Shown: positions 50,149-62,670, numbered from the stretch's first letter. The stretch is DNA of 64,000 nt from Fremontodendron californicum (GCA_030761205.1 JAULJL010000003.1:3224001-3288000), one strand, 5' to 3'. Made by a program: numbers and translations. Notes: generated by a model from the sequence alone, not told the origin.

Positions 50149-51115
50149 ATTAAGATAAGGTAATATAAAATAGTATTGCAATTTTTATTATGTTTATATT
50201 TTTTTCTTACAACTTTTATTATAGAGTGTAAATAATAAATGTTCTGACAATTACTTGTTTTTATTATTAATAACATAAACTTTTTACAGTTATAAAAAAA
50301 AATTATAATAATAACTTTTTCATTACATAAATATGTTATATGCTATTGTAACAATTTATGTTAAAGGTAATAAATTTCTGTAACAAGGATAATATAAGTT
50401 GTAATTCTTCTTAACAACGAACTTTAAGTAAATTACTACAAACATTATTTTTACACATAATATATTCTATAATTTATAATAAATGTAATTATGATAAAAT
50501 GTGTTAAGTCAGATTACATAGTTTTATTATCTGATACTGTAATAATTTTTGTAATATGTAATAAATTAAAGTAATATGATAACAAAAGTTGTAATTCTCC
50601 TAGAAGCGTAAGAAAGTTACAAAAAATACCCTTTTGTAATTCCTCAACAAATATAATAACATGAAAGAATAATAATTTATGTTTTCATTACATAAATATT
50701 TAATATGCCAGTGTAAAATTTTATGTAAATAGGTAATAAATTTTTGTAATGTAGATAATATAAGTTGTAATTTTTCTTAATTAAGAAGTTCAAGTAAATT
50801 ACAACAACTATTATCTCTTCACATTATATATTGTATAATTTCTAATAAACACTAATATTTATGATAAAAAAATGTTAAATTAAATAACTTTTGTTATCCA
50901 ATACGGTAATAATTTCAAGTGATTTGAAACAAAAGTTGTAATTCTCCTAAAATCATAACAAACTAATATATGTTGTAACATCAAGGAGTAATGATTGAAT
51001 TTTCATTATATAAATATGTTATATGCTACTATAATAATTTATGTAGCAGAGATAATAAAAGTTATAATTCTTCTTAACAAAAAACTTCAAGTAAATTACA
51101 ACAATATATCCCTTT
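50149..51115. repeat. AT-rich tandem (satellite-like) array, right part
   Basis: After the LTR the ATTAAGATAAGG unit resumes, followed by a related array. CATTACATAAATATGTTATA-like starts occur at 50321, 50686 and 51004 (spacings 365 and 318 bp), each followed by TTTATGT...GATAATATAAGTTGTAATTCTTC. No coding sequence is present. Confidence 0.7.
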
Positions 51116-51139
51116 TTATAAGAAAAGCCAAATATGCAT

Positions 51140-51352
51140 TAGACTTGTCCAAGGATCGGGCTTGGACATGAGTTTTTGTAATCTGGGTCTACTCGAATTA
51201 CTATTTATTTAATAAAAAAATAATTTATTTAAATAATTATAAAAATATATAATTTTTATATCTTTTAATATTTTTTAATAATAATACGGGCTTGAGCAAG
51301 CAAACTAAAAAAAATTCAGGTCGCGGTCCAACTCTATCCATGAATAGGCCTA
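51140..51352. mobile_element. hAT-type MITE, 213 bp
   Basis: The ends are TAGACTTGTCCAAGGAT and ATCCATGAATAGGCCTA, imperfect inverted repeats. The flanks ATATGCAT and ATGTGCAT match at 7 of 8 positions. It resembles the 56081-56351 element in its ends and AT-rich core. Confidence 0.75.
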
Positions 51353-51678
51353 ATGTGCATATTTGAATATTATTAATTAAAAAATTACATGATATATTAT
51401 ACATAAAATAATATGTGTTGCAAGTTAGTTACATTTATGTCAAGATTACAACTTTTTTTTTATGAAGTTACTTGATTTTTGCTAATTATTAGACTACATA
51501 ATAACAAAATTATGTAATAAAAAATATATAGTAATAATAATAATCAATAATACTAACTTTTGATAAATATTTTAATAAAAAATATTTTTTAAAAAAATAA
51601 AAAAATTAAAATATATATTTTAAATTAAATAAAACTTATAATTTTTTAAAAACAAAAATGGATATTTTTCTCTCCCTT

Positions 51679-53229
51679 TGATAAGCTCATAAAATATACA
51701 TTTTATACCTTTCTATTTTTAGATTTTGTTATTTTTTCGATCTTTATCTTGTTTACTTATATTATGTTTTGGAATTTTAGGTACAATAAGGAGAATGAAG
51801 TCAAAAGATGTCAATAATGATGGTAAAGAGCTTACAAAATCATAATCATAAGATGGAAGAAGACGTGGGAGTCAAAAAGATCAAATTCTTAGTGCTACAT
51901 GATTACGTAGATTTGACCTCTGAAGCTTGTTGCAAGAAAATCATTATGTTAAAGATATTATTTGAAGAAACTTTCTCTTGACTTTTGAAGCTGACTTGAA
52001 TACCTTTCCAACGATAGTTTACACGCCTAAATCGGACAACGGACGATCATCCAAATCAGCCGACGAAGTGCGAGACAGTGCATGAGTCGCGAAAGCAAAG
52101 TCAGCAGGCAAACGCGCCCATAGGCAGAAAGTCAGCGCTGCAGCGCTGAGTTGCTGTCTTCAAAAACCGCAAAATTGGAAAAAAAATCCGAAAAAAGTCC
52201 AAACTTGCCTTATTTTGAATCCTAGCTTTCTTGATCAACAAGAAAGGGTTTCCAAAGTCAAAAAGCTCTATAAATACCATTTTTCGAGCCACAAACTATT
52301 ATGATCTTTTGAAGAGACTCAAAGATCATCAATTTTCTTCTTCTTTTTCTTCTTCTTCTTCTCTATTTTTATTTTTATTTTTTAGTTTTATGTATATATT
52401 ATTTATGCTTATGTTAGGCTAAACTCTTTTTTGGTTAAGGGTGATTTCAAAGCTCTAGACATGTTTTGTAATTGATTTTTAAATTTTATCTATCATTAGT
52501 TTTCTATCAAAGTTAATTATGTTCTTCCATAAGAATTGTTTATGATGTTGTCTTGATTTGTTTAGGTTGCAAACTAAATAGATCTTGATAATTATCTAAT
52601 GCTAGTTTAGGAGTCTTTATCCGTGTAATTGTCTTGATTTTCTATTCATAAGTAGCAATTTGTGATTAATGATTATGTTAAAGTTTTCGCTAATTGCGAA
52701 GTGGAATATAACCTAAGTTAAACAATTCATGTTCATGCTTTTGTTGCTTAGATCAAGCTATCTTTCTCATCATAAAGCTGCTGTCAAATTAAATTTAAAG
52801 ATGTTTATCCTAGGTTGTTTGATAGTTAGAGATTAAGTAGTGGCGTTCGTCCTGCTTAACGACGAACTAAGGAATGATTGGGGTAACACAGGATGTTGTT
52901 ATCTACGGTTGTTAACTTTGATAGATAATTGATGTTGATAGGTCTGAATTTGATTCATAATATTGTCTAGTGGTGGAGAATAAAACCTTAACCATATTTC
53001 TCATATTTGATTATTTCTTATTTTCTTATTTTCTACTTTTATTGTTTTCTTTACTTTTAAATTTTTTCAAAAACCCTTTAACTTTTGTTTTCTTTGAATT
53101 TAAGTTTTAAACTAATAATTTATAAACTAAAACTTAATCCATGAGGAATCGGCCCTTGCTAACTACTATACTTACAATTGATCTTTTTAGTGCAAGGTTA
53201 AATAAAAATACACCTTTTTGGGTGCATCA
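51679..53229 (+). mobile_element. Solo LTR, 1,551 bp (probably Ty3/Gypsy)
   Basis: It starts TGATAAGCTC and ends GGGTGCATCA, with flanks CCCTT and CCCTA matching at 4 of 5 positions. A TATAAATA motif (52269-52276) is followed by a CT/TTC-rich leader, as in LTR promoters. Near the 3' end, CCATGAGGAATCGGCCCTTG and CTAACTACTATACTTAC resemble the primer-proximal LTR words of plant Gypsy elements. No internal region is present. Lineage is not certain. Confidence 0.7.
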
Positions 53230-53283
53230 CCCTAACATGATGATGTTACGTCAAGAAGCTTAGGAAAAGCTCACCTTAGGGAG

Positions 53284-53822
53284 TAGAGGTGTCCATTGGC
53301 CGGACAAGGTTCGGGTAGGATCTATGTATGGTATAAACATCATATATACTTGCCCAAGCCCGGCTCGACCCGAAATATAGGCCTCAAATTCTTTTCAGGT
53401 CCGCCCATATTTATAACTGGATAGCTCAAACCCGTTTAGATCCGCCCATATTTTTTAAAAATAATTTAAAAAAACATATTAATTTTAGTAATTTTATATA
53501 GATATTTTTTATTAAATTTTTAAATATGGACAACTGAACATATTTTTAATATGTATACTATAATATTATATATATTTAATTTTTATATGATATAAATTAC
53601 ATAACATATATATAAATAAAAATAGTATATTATATAATTGAAAAAAGGTTTGAGCCGGGCTCGGGCCTTGAATGTTGGAGTCAAGGCCCGGCTTATTTTT
53701 TAAATGAGCTTTAATTTTTGCCCAAACCCATTTTTCGAGTATAATATTTTTGTTCTAAGTCCTTTCAAATATCGAATGGACTTTCGAACTTGTACGGATA
53801 ACTTAACCCTTAAACAGATCTA
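53284..53822 (+). mobile_element. hAT-type family A copy, 539 bp
   Basis: The ends are TAGAGGTGTCCATTGG and AACAGATCTA, with the same internal order as 4346-4900 (GGATAGCTCAAACCCGTTTA, ATACTATAATATTATATATA, GGCCTTGAATGTTGGAG). The flanks TTAGGGAG and TTAAAAAG match at only 5 of 8 positions. Confidence 0.7.
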
Positions 53823-54508
53823 TTAAAAAGCTTCCCTTAAAATTTTTCCTGTTTAGTGGCTTTTACAAGCAATTTGCATTGGAGAAACCTTAATCTCTTT
53901 GTTTTATTACAGGTGAGGTGTTCTTGCTGAATGAGTTTTCTGTTAAAAAGAACGGAAAAAGAAAGAAAGAAATAAAGAAAATATTGACGTATTAATGACA
54001 AGCTGATTTTGAAAAAACCTGAAAAATTCCTAGTATATTTTATTTACAGAATTCTACTTTTCTGATATTCAAACATGAGTAGAAAACCCCAAAAATCTCC
54101 ATCATCTCCGTCCATAATTGAAAAAGTGGTGAGAGAAGTAAATTTGAATGCTGAAATAAAGGTTTTGGTTTTCATCTTCAATTGCTGAAATAAATTCTTT
54201 AAATATTTCTTGTAAATCTTTTAATTTTTTAAATTTCATCCCAGATTTCTTTATTTTTTTCTCTGGTTATTAAGTTTGAAACTTAACCATGATAAAACTT
54301 GAATCCTGATCCAATCAAATGTTACATGTAGAAAAATGCTGATATTATATAATTGGATGGACCTAGGGAACGATTTATTTTAATAATTTTTTTATTGATT
54401 TAGTTAATTTGGTGGTTTTCCAAGTCCTTTTCACAGAAGAAATTGGGAATGCTAAGCCCCTTTCCCTACCTCTTTTTTCTCCACCGTTTATATAATTACA
54501 CGTGTTTG
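53823..54508. other. Intergenic, no gene seen
   Basis: AT-rich DNA with no recognisable coding sequence or RNA gene. Confidence 0.45.
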
Positions 54509-55056
54509 TAAGGTCTTATTTGGTGGAGTGAAATAGTAAATAAAAATAAAAAACTTTTAAAAGAAGTACAACAAAGAAAAAAAATTCAGATATTTTCTAA
54601 TTCTTTTTCATTTTTGATTTTTTTTTTAATTTTAAAATTTTAAATTGTTTTTATTAAAAAAGAAATTTTATTTTACTCTTGAAGTTTAATAAAAATATAT
54701 ACTTACCTCTTAGATGAAAAAAAAATATTTTTTAATTTTTTAAAGGTTTGGTAAAAATATGCTAACCACCTTTATGTGTTAATTATTAAGTTAAATTTAT
54801 ATGAAAAATTTTATCTATCTTAAATTTAATTTCAAGATAAATATATTTTTTGTTAATTATTAATTAATTTTATTTTTAACTAAAATACTTTTTTATGTTG
54901 TTTTAATCAAAGAAAGGTAAAAAAGTGAAATAGTAAATAAATAAATAAATGAAAAGTGAAAAAAATATATATTTATTTATTTATTTTATTACGGTTCATT
55001 TAGAGATAAAATTTACTGTTTTATTTATTTAAAACTTAAAACCAAACAAGTCCTTA
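54509..55056. mobile_element. Candidate MITE, about 548 bp (AAGG...TTTGGT ends)
   Basis: The left end TAAGGTCTTATTTGGTGG and the right end AACCAAACAAGTCCTTA are inverted repeats of about 16 bp. The outer TA on both sides could be a 2-bp duplication. The interior is A/T-rich with AAATAAATAAAT runs and no coding potential. Confidence 0.6.
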
Positions 55057-55193
55057 CATGAGTGTTAAAAGAAGAAGACGTGTATGTAGGGTACAAAAAG
55101 AGGCAGGGAGAAAGGGGCAAGGGATTTCCGTTCAGAAATTAATAGTTTATAGAAGTGTTAATCACGTGGAAGGAGGAACTAAATTAAGTAAAT

Positions 55194-55379
55194 GAATTTT
55201 GTTAATGAGTGTCCGTAAAATATTTTTTAAGATTAATTATTATACTATTTATAGAAATAATATTATATTAAATGCATGAATTGACAATTTTATTCATCAT
55301 TTTTAATATATTGAATGAAAATATTACTTTATATAGTAACCTTAAAGAGTGCTATAAAGATACTCATTAGCAAAATCTT
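55194..55379. mobile_element. Family E MITE copy (about 186 bp)
   Basis: It begins ATTTTGTTAATGAGTGTCC and ends GATACTCATTAGCAAAAT, inverted repeats like those of the 62413-62609 element, and shares the internal AATAATATTATATTAAATGC. A partial, more degraded relative begins near 55665. Confidence 0.65.
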
Positions 55380-56080
55380 AAATAATATTATATAATTAAA
55401 CTGATGAATTAATGTCATAATGAAAAATGATTATATATATATATATATAGTAATGCTAAAAAGAATAATTAACTAACCATTTAATTGTTGATTAATTATG
55501 CAATAAAATCTGTCATGTGTTGTCAAGAGATTTCAAACAAATGCTATGCAACAAATTAAGACCAACTGTGTTTTCATGTGGAGAATATATGGTAACCGGG
55601 TGATTGGAATATTTTGGTATTAATAAAATGGAAGTAGAAAAAAAGTATCGAATTAATTAATTAAAATTTTTGTTAACAAGTATCTTTAAGTATTCCTTAA
55701 AACACTATTAAAAATTTATCTTTAGTAACAATTTTTTTTTTTAGAATAATTTATATAAATATTATAAAAATATATATATTTTCGGAGCATAAATGGTGTT
55801 ATGTTATACAATAAGCTAGTTAAATTACATGAAATTTGTTTTACTAATTATCATATTTCTTGTAATGAAAATTAACTAAATTATTATTTATAATAATATT
55901 TTTATATTAAATGCAATAATTCATAATTCATTTGATGAATTTCAATGTATTAACAAAAGAGATAATTTAATATGATAACCTTAAAAAGTAATCATAAAGT
56001 ATAGTTAATTAAATTGTCAAAAATTCTAAAATTTTCATCCACCTAGTTGAAAATTAGAAATAAATCTTATAGGTCATAAC

Positions 56081-56351
56081 TAGACCTGTTCATGGGTCGG
56101 GCAGTCTGCCCGACCCAATAGGTTTGGCTCGTATCGCATCGAGTTTGGACAAGATATTTTGAGATCCGGGTCGATCCGATCCAACCTGGATCACTGTTCA
56201 AATAATAAAAAAATATGTTTTTATTTAAATTTAATTATAAAAATATTAATATAAAATTAATTTTTTTAATATTATATGAACAATAACCTAGGCCGGACTT
56301 GAATAATGTGAAAAAAAATCTAAATCGTGATCCAGCCAATGAACAGGTTTA
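56081..56351. mobile_element. hAT-like MITE, 271 bp
   Basis: The ends are TAGACCTGTTCATGGGTCG and CCAATGAACAGGTTTA. The inverted repeat extends outward, since CATAAC before the left end mirrors GTTATG after the right end, so the true border may lie a few bases further out. No target duplication was confirmed. Confidence 0.6.
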
Positions 56352-56877
56352 GTTATGAGCTCAATAACCATAGCCACGAAAATTTCCACAATTCATATTC
56401 GGCCACGAGACCATATAATTTGCAGTTACAATATTACATCTTGCTACATCCATCCATCGGTGAGAATTCATCTCCTAAAAAAAAGGTGTGTGGATTATTT
56501 TGGCTAAACTATAACGATTTTTTTTTGTACAACTAAAGTTGTAACTTGAAAGTTAAAAAAAAAAAAATTATTGTAGATCTTAAGATTCGAATTTTAAATT
56601 TATTGAATATTATTATTTTTAAAAAATAATTATATGAACTAATTGAAATAAATTATGGATTCATTCATACAACAATTTAAGCTGATAAAATAAGTGTAAA
56701 ATCCATATATCTTAATTATTCTTATCATTTGTTCTGATCATCAGGATTCATGTCATGCATTCCTTGTAAAATTCAGGTATATATGCCAAGGTTGGGTCTT
56801 TTTTCTTTAATTTTTTGCACCGCACCTTTCAACTAATTTTCGAGCCTCGAAAATATTGTAACAGTTGAGATCATGGT

Positions 56878-57432
56878 TAGATATGTCCAAAGGCAGGATT
56901 ATTCGTTCACGTCTGAAGGTTTGTTCGATATTTGAGAGGGTTTGGACAAAAATATTAGATTATAAAAATGGGTTTGGATAAAAAAAAATGAGACCGGTTT
57001 AAAAAATTAGTTGGGTTTTGACTCCAACATTCATGACCCGAGCTTGATTTGTTTTTCAATTATATAATATATAATTTTTTATTTTTATTTTTATTTTTAT
57101 ATATATTAAACAATTTATATCATATAAAAATTAAATATATAATATTATAGTATAAACAATAAAAAAAATATCTTAAATTGTTCATATTTAAGAATTTAAT
57201 AAAAAATTAAATAAAAAATAACATATATTTATAAAAAAAAAATTAAAAATAATAATAATATCGATGGGTTTAAACGGATTTGAACTATTCATTTTTAAAT
57301 ACGAGTGAGTCTGGACAAAACTTGAGATCCATTTATCGGTCGGACCAAACTTGGACAATTATATATGAATGATGTTGATAACATACATAAATCTAATCCG
57401 AATCCGATCCAGGCTGGCCATGAATACCTTTA
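56878..57432 (-). mobile_element. hAT-type family A copy, 555 bp (inverted)
   Basis: The ends are TAGATATGTCCAAAGG and CATGAATACCTTTA. The flanks ATCATGGT and ATCATGAC match at 6 of 8 positions. It is in reverse orientation to, and exactly the same length as, the 4346-4900 copy by my count. Confidence 0.7.
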
Positions 57433-58699
57433 ATCATGACCTTGACCTAACCTGACCTGACCTCCTAATGGTTTTGATGCAGACCCGACGACATGCTCTG
57501 GTTTTGATCAGATCAATTTTACCCATAATTTTGTCACATGTCCTTCCTGTCTTCTAGGGTTAAACCTTGCATGCATGGTCCCATAGACAATTTCCGTGGA
57601 AGGTCTCACTAATTTCATGTCGGCTTCTCTATATAGCTATAATAGTAATCGGCTTTTCATTTTTTTTTCCTTCAAGGTGATTGCCAAGTAACTCTCCCAG
57701 GACAATAATTAATATTGTGTTTGTGTTCAAAATATTGGATAGATTAAAAATTGGAAAACGAGTTTTAATTTGGAAAAACAAGACTTTGTTATATGAATTA
57801 TTATCCTGTACATTCGCGGTGGATATTTTTAACTTCATAAGCGGAGTTTACGCGTTTCTTTAATTTTTTATACGATTTATATTTTTACAAATTGACCGTC
57901 GAATTTAACAATATAATCGTACTTGTCGTGCACGTAAGGTTTCGAATCGATCCGATATCCCTATCATATCTATCGAGAATATTGTTTTTTTTCAATATAT
58001 GTATATATATAACATTCGAAAGTTTTTTACGTCGGAAAAAATAGTTAAACATTTTTAATTTACTCAAAGCTCGATGTGCATGATCTAAGCGAATAGAACA
58101 TGAAATACAACGGTCGGATTAAAAATACATAAATCGTATAAAAAATTATGGAAGCATGTAAACCCCATTTGTAGAGTTAAAAAAGTTCACTGTCAGTATA
58201 CATAATGATAATAATCCTTGTTATATATGGTAGTACAGTTGTTTAAGTTTTTTTTTTTTTTTTTTTAAATGCTATTCATTATTACATCTTATTACCATCC
58301 CTTCATGTAAGTCGAAATAGTTAATGAGTTTTGCACATTGATCTATGATTTTTTTTTTAAAAAATTTAGAAGTGGAGAATTTGAACTCTGCTCTATGAGA
58401 TACTCAAGTCAAATATAAGAGCTGAAAAATGTGTTAAGCTAAAATAAAGATTGAAGAAAAAAAATTTCAACAAGACCCAATAGATAAGATATTAATTTGA
58501 TAAAAAAAATTAATATAATTCATTACTTGAAATTTTAATTTTGATACATATAAACGTTTTTTAGGTGACTTATTATCCTCCACTTAAAGGAAATGAACCC
58601 AATTTTTAATTTGAAGTGCTAATATTGTGAGTAAATTTTTTTGTTAAAATAACAAAAAGAAAAATATGAACTTTACCACTTTAGATATGTAAGCTTTTA
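57433..58699. other. Intergenic, no gene seen
   Basis: No convincing coding region. A T-tract lies at 58247-58267. The stretch 57470-57630 is less AT-rich but shows no motif I recognise. Confidence 0.4.
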
Positions 58700-58787
58700 T
58701 ATGTTTATTACATTCAAATAAGTACTTAATTTTTAATTTTACATTGAAATATGTTTTTAATCTTTAATGTACCCAAATAAACACTTA

Positions 58788-59247
58788 GGCTTTGCTTGGT
58801 AGGTGAAAAGAAAATTGGAGGCGAAAAGAGTAAAGATAGAAAACATATTTTCTTTCATTGACATGCTTGGTAGGAAATATGAAAAAATGAAAAGAAAAAT
58901 TACTTTTTTTCATCCATTGCTTGGTAGAGTTAAAAAATGAGAGAAAAAAAATATTATTTGATCATTATACTCTTTGTAAATTAAGATAAAAAGATAAAAT
59001 TTTAAAAAATATGGATAATCTTGTAAATATTCATATTTAACTCACATTTCTCTTATTTTCTCTCCTCCCATCATTCTAATTTGAAATGATTTGTTTTTAT
59101 GTATTAGGGTCGAAAATAATCATCTTTCCTATTTTTTTTCTCACTTTTATTTCCTACCAAGCACACTTAATATTCATTTTCTTTTCATTTTTTTACCTTT
59201 TTTTTTCTTTTTTCATACTTCCACTTTTTCACTCTACCAAACACATA
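58788..59247. mobile_element. Candidate Tourist-like MITE, 460 bp, nested in a family D repeat
   Basis: The left end GGCTTTGCTTGGTAGGTG and the right end CACTCTACCAAACACATA are imperfect inverted repeats, with TTA on both sides (58785-58787 and 59248-59250). TTGGTAG-type words recur inside (near 58867, 58922 and 59150), which suggests internal duplications. It splits a family D repeat whose halves lie at about 58700-58787 and 59251-59400. Confidence 0.6.
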
Positions 59248-59579
59248 TTAATCTTTAATTTATACATAAATAAGTTTTTTACTTAAATTAATCTTTCATT
59301 TTAAATATATAATAGCTTATTTAGACACAAATTAAAAAATAAAATTTATTTGAATACAATAAAAATATAAAAATTTATTTAAAAAATAAATAATTTATTC
59401 TATATGTGAGAAGTTGTAAAAGATACATAAAATAACATTTTCCTTAATTAATTCACTTACCAGGTTTAGTTGCAAGAGTAACAAAATTCTAAAAAAGCTA
59501 GGGTGCATATGCTAAAATGTTACTTCCAGATAATTCGCTGTTGCCCTAGTTTAAGAATATTTAATTTAAAGATTGATTA

Positions 59580-59602
59580 TATAATATATATATATATATA
59601 TG
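59580..59602. repeat. (TA)n microsatellite
   Basis: About ten TA units followed by GTATATAATATAA. Confidence 0.85.
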
Positions 59603-59876
59603 TATATAATATAAAAATGAGAGAGAGATCTATTCTAGGATCTCGTGAACATTTTAAACTGATCTCTCGTCCGACCCGACGACAAGCTTTTTACTTCTGA
59701 AATATGTAAAGATTGATCTGTGAGAGTAACGTGACATCTTATATAATTTAGGTCTATTTGAAAATTGAATTCGATAAGATTAAAAATGATACTGATCGTG
59801 AAATTAATTATTATAATGATAAAATTAAATATTGCAGTAGTGAGATTAAAATCAGTAATACAATATGTATTTAAAT

Positions 59877-60457
59877 TAAGGTAATCAGTACCATATCTGT
59901 AGACGTACCGTTTTTGTTCTGATATTAATACGTACCGGTTTCGGTGTGTTTCGACGTACTGTTTCGGATTTACCGTCATTTTTCGAATTTTTTTCATACA
60001 TCTATATATAGCCTATTTACAAGTTTTTTAATAAAATATATATTATATACACATGTAAATATACATCTATTACATCCATATATATGTTTTTATGCAAATA
60101 TAAATTTTTAATTTTTAATATCTAAATTTTTTAAATATCAAATAAGTAAAATAAATATTAAAATATTAAAAAAATATAGTAAATTATGATTAATTATGTT
60201 CAATAGCTTAATTTAATAAACATATTTTATTTTTAAATATAATTATGAAAAAATAAAAATATTATGACACAAAAAATATTAAAATTGATTTAAAAAATCA
60301 AATAAGTGATTTTTTATATATAAAAAAAATTAAAAATTAAAATCTTGTACCAATAGGTACGGGCCGATACATACTGGTATTGACCGGTACAGGCCGGTAC
60401 AAAAACTAAAACGGTTCGAGACTGGTACCGTTTCGGTGTACGGTACCGACCACATTG
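59877..60457 (-). mobile_element. hAT-type MITE, 581 bp (CAAGGTA family, inverted copy)
   Basis: The ends are TAAGGTAATC and GACCACATTG, flanked by perfect ATTTAAAT duplications (59869-59876 and 60458-60465). The arm carrying ACCGGTTTCGGTGTGTTTCG matches the reverse complement of the right arm of the 17408-18021 element, so the two copies are in opposite orientation. Confidence 0.88.
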
Positions 60458-60465
60458 ATTTAAAT

Positions 60466-62324
60466 GCAAAAACAAAGATGACGGTAAAATGAATTACAAT
60501 AAGAAAAGATGACAATTAAAAATATGAGATTAAAATATACATATATAAAATAAATAAATATAAATTATTAAAAATATATTTATGTTAAATAATAAAAATA
60601 AAAAAATTATATTTATATTAACAAATTAAAAAATCAATGGATGAGAAGGGAAAAATGGGGTTTCCATTCACTGGAATCCAGTTACCTGAAAATTAAAAAA
60701 TCAATGTGATATAAAATTTAACTGAAAATGCATCTAAATGCAAGGTCCAACTCCCCTCAATTATTTTTTTAATTTATTATTTTTAATATATTTTAATCAT
60801 CATTCAAAAATTAAACTTTCATAATTAATGAATAAACCTTACACATATCAAAAATAATAATAATAATGGACCGAATTTTAACTCTTAAATACACTGCAGT
60901 GAAAGCAAGGGCCCACTGAAATTGAGGTAAAACCACCAATCTAAAGTTTGGATTCCATAAAAAAGATTCATGTAGGTAATAACTCATTCTTTTTCAAAAT
61001 TTTTTTACCATTAAAACAGTATGTTTTCATTTCATCTTCAACAATGTTCTCCAAGTAGTATAACATCAGTAGATACATCGATTCCCAGTATAGAACTAAC
61101 GAGACAGTCTAAAATTATCTCTTGAACTAACTGGGCCAACTACAGTTTATAAACAGGAAGGACAGGACGATCATCCTTATCTAAAATATGAACTAAAGAA
61201 GATGATGGCGGTCTCATCCAGCCAATATGGCACAACTCATTCTTTTTCACAACTTGGTTTTTGTATTTTTTTAATATCAATTATATAAATATAAATACAA
61301 TTTAATTATTAAATATATTAAAATTGTAAATATAACGTATTAAATACTTCTAATTTATTATGTTTATACATATAATATTATTTTTATATCGTGTCTAAAT
61401 TATTTGACAGGTGTATTGCTTGAAAATATACTAACAGTAGAGTCCATTTTAATCTGCATTCCAGTTACATTATTGTGAGACGTGTAAATTGGCCCCTTCT
61501 CGAAAAAACATAAATACATGCCTGAGCTGAACTCTCCAAAGGAATTTAGTAACCAAGATGGCCCTTAGTAATTGGCTAAAATTTTGGGAGAGATATATGT
61601 GTTTGTTATTATTGTTTCTTTCAAGTTTCAATTTCTATTTGAATTGTGCTTAATTTAGCTTTCCTTTAGTCACTTCTGATACTGTCTGCTCATAGATTTA
61701 GTATTTGCAGGAATGAATTTATTAATGTTCTTTAAATTCAAGTGTCAATTTATTTCAAAAAATAAAAATAAAAAGTTAAAAGTAAACTAATTCAATAGTA
61801 AATCTAAGCCCAAGCTAAATTGGATTGAATTGTGGACAAAAAAAAAATTTTAAAACATGATTTTGAATAAAATTTTTAAAAACCCAATCGAAACTTTATA
61901 TGATCCATCTATTCAAAAGTCTTAGAAATTTCGTCCTACAGAAACAAATTGAAACATTAAAAAAAAAAGTTGTTGAAATATCATGATTCTATCTACTAAC
62001 CCGGCGCCACCATGTGAATCATATCTAAACGTGATAATTTGTGTATTTATATTATATTTGTATATTTTATCGTATCATAATTATATTTAAAATATTTTAT
62101 ATTTATATAAATTTTGATACGTTAATAATTCGTATTATATAGATTTTGAGATATTTTTGCATTCATGTCGTGTTCGTATTTTTTTTTATTTCATGTCATA
62201 TTTTTTACGTATTGTAATTATTTTTTTTCGTATTATGTTCATAACGTATAATTATGATCGATATTGACTTGTATTTGTACTTGATTCCCGTAAAAAATTT
62301 AGAAAAATGTTAAATAGTATTTAA
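60466..62324. other. Intergenic; one possible coding remnant
   Basis: Mostly AT-rich. On the minus strand about 61146-61262 an open frame reads NELCHIGWMRPPSSSLVHIL then DKDDRPVLPVYKL before a stop. It has protein-like composition but I do not recognise it, and it may be a pseudogene fragment or chance. 62030-62290 carries the dispersed ATAATTCGTATTATATA repeat. Confidence 0.35.
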
Positions 62325-62670
62325 TGACACTGATTAAAATGATATTTATATAAAGAAAAATATAATAAATACATTTTTTTTTTAATTCAGTAAAAATTAT
62401 GTATTAAATGTAGGGTTTTGCTAACGAGTGCCCTTAGGGCACTTGTTAAAGTTAGTTAATATACTATTTATAGTAATAATATTATATTAAATGCAAAAGT
62501 TGACAACTTTATTATTATATTTTTTAATATAATAAAGTTGACAACTTTATTATTATAGTAATAATATTGTAATAACGAGTGCCCTTAAGGGCACTTGTTA
62601 GCAAAATCCTTAAATGTAAATTTTAAAAAAAAAAATGATAAGTAAATGATTTTTAACTGATGTCTATAAA
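62325..62670. mobile_element. MITE-like repeat, family C copy, split by a nested MITE
   Basis: The left part has GACACTGATTAAAATGATA and TTCAGTAAAAATTATGTATT; the right part has AATGATAAGTAAATGATTTTT and ACTGATGTCTATAAAT. Together they reproduce the order of the 4905-5062 repeat once the 62413-62609 insertion and one TTAAATGTA copy are removed. Confidence 0.65.
62413..62609. mobile_element. Family E MITE, 197 bp, 9-bp TSD, nested
   Basis: The ends are GGGTTTTGCTAACGAGTGCC and its near-perfect inverse GGCACTTGTTAGCAAAATCC. Perfect TTAAATGTA duplications flank it (62404-62412 and 62610-62618). A palindrome GCCCTTAGGGC (left) or GCCCTTAAGGGC (right) lies in each terminal arm. Relatives lie at 55194-55379, 63128-63310 and 63526-63717. 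Confidence 0.9.
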
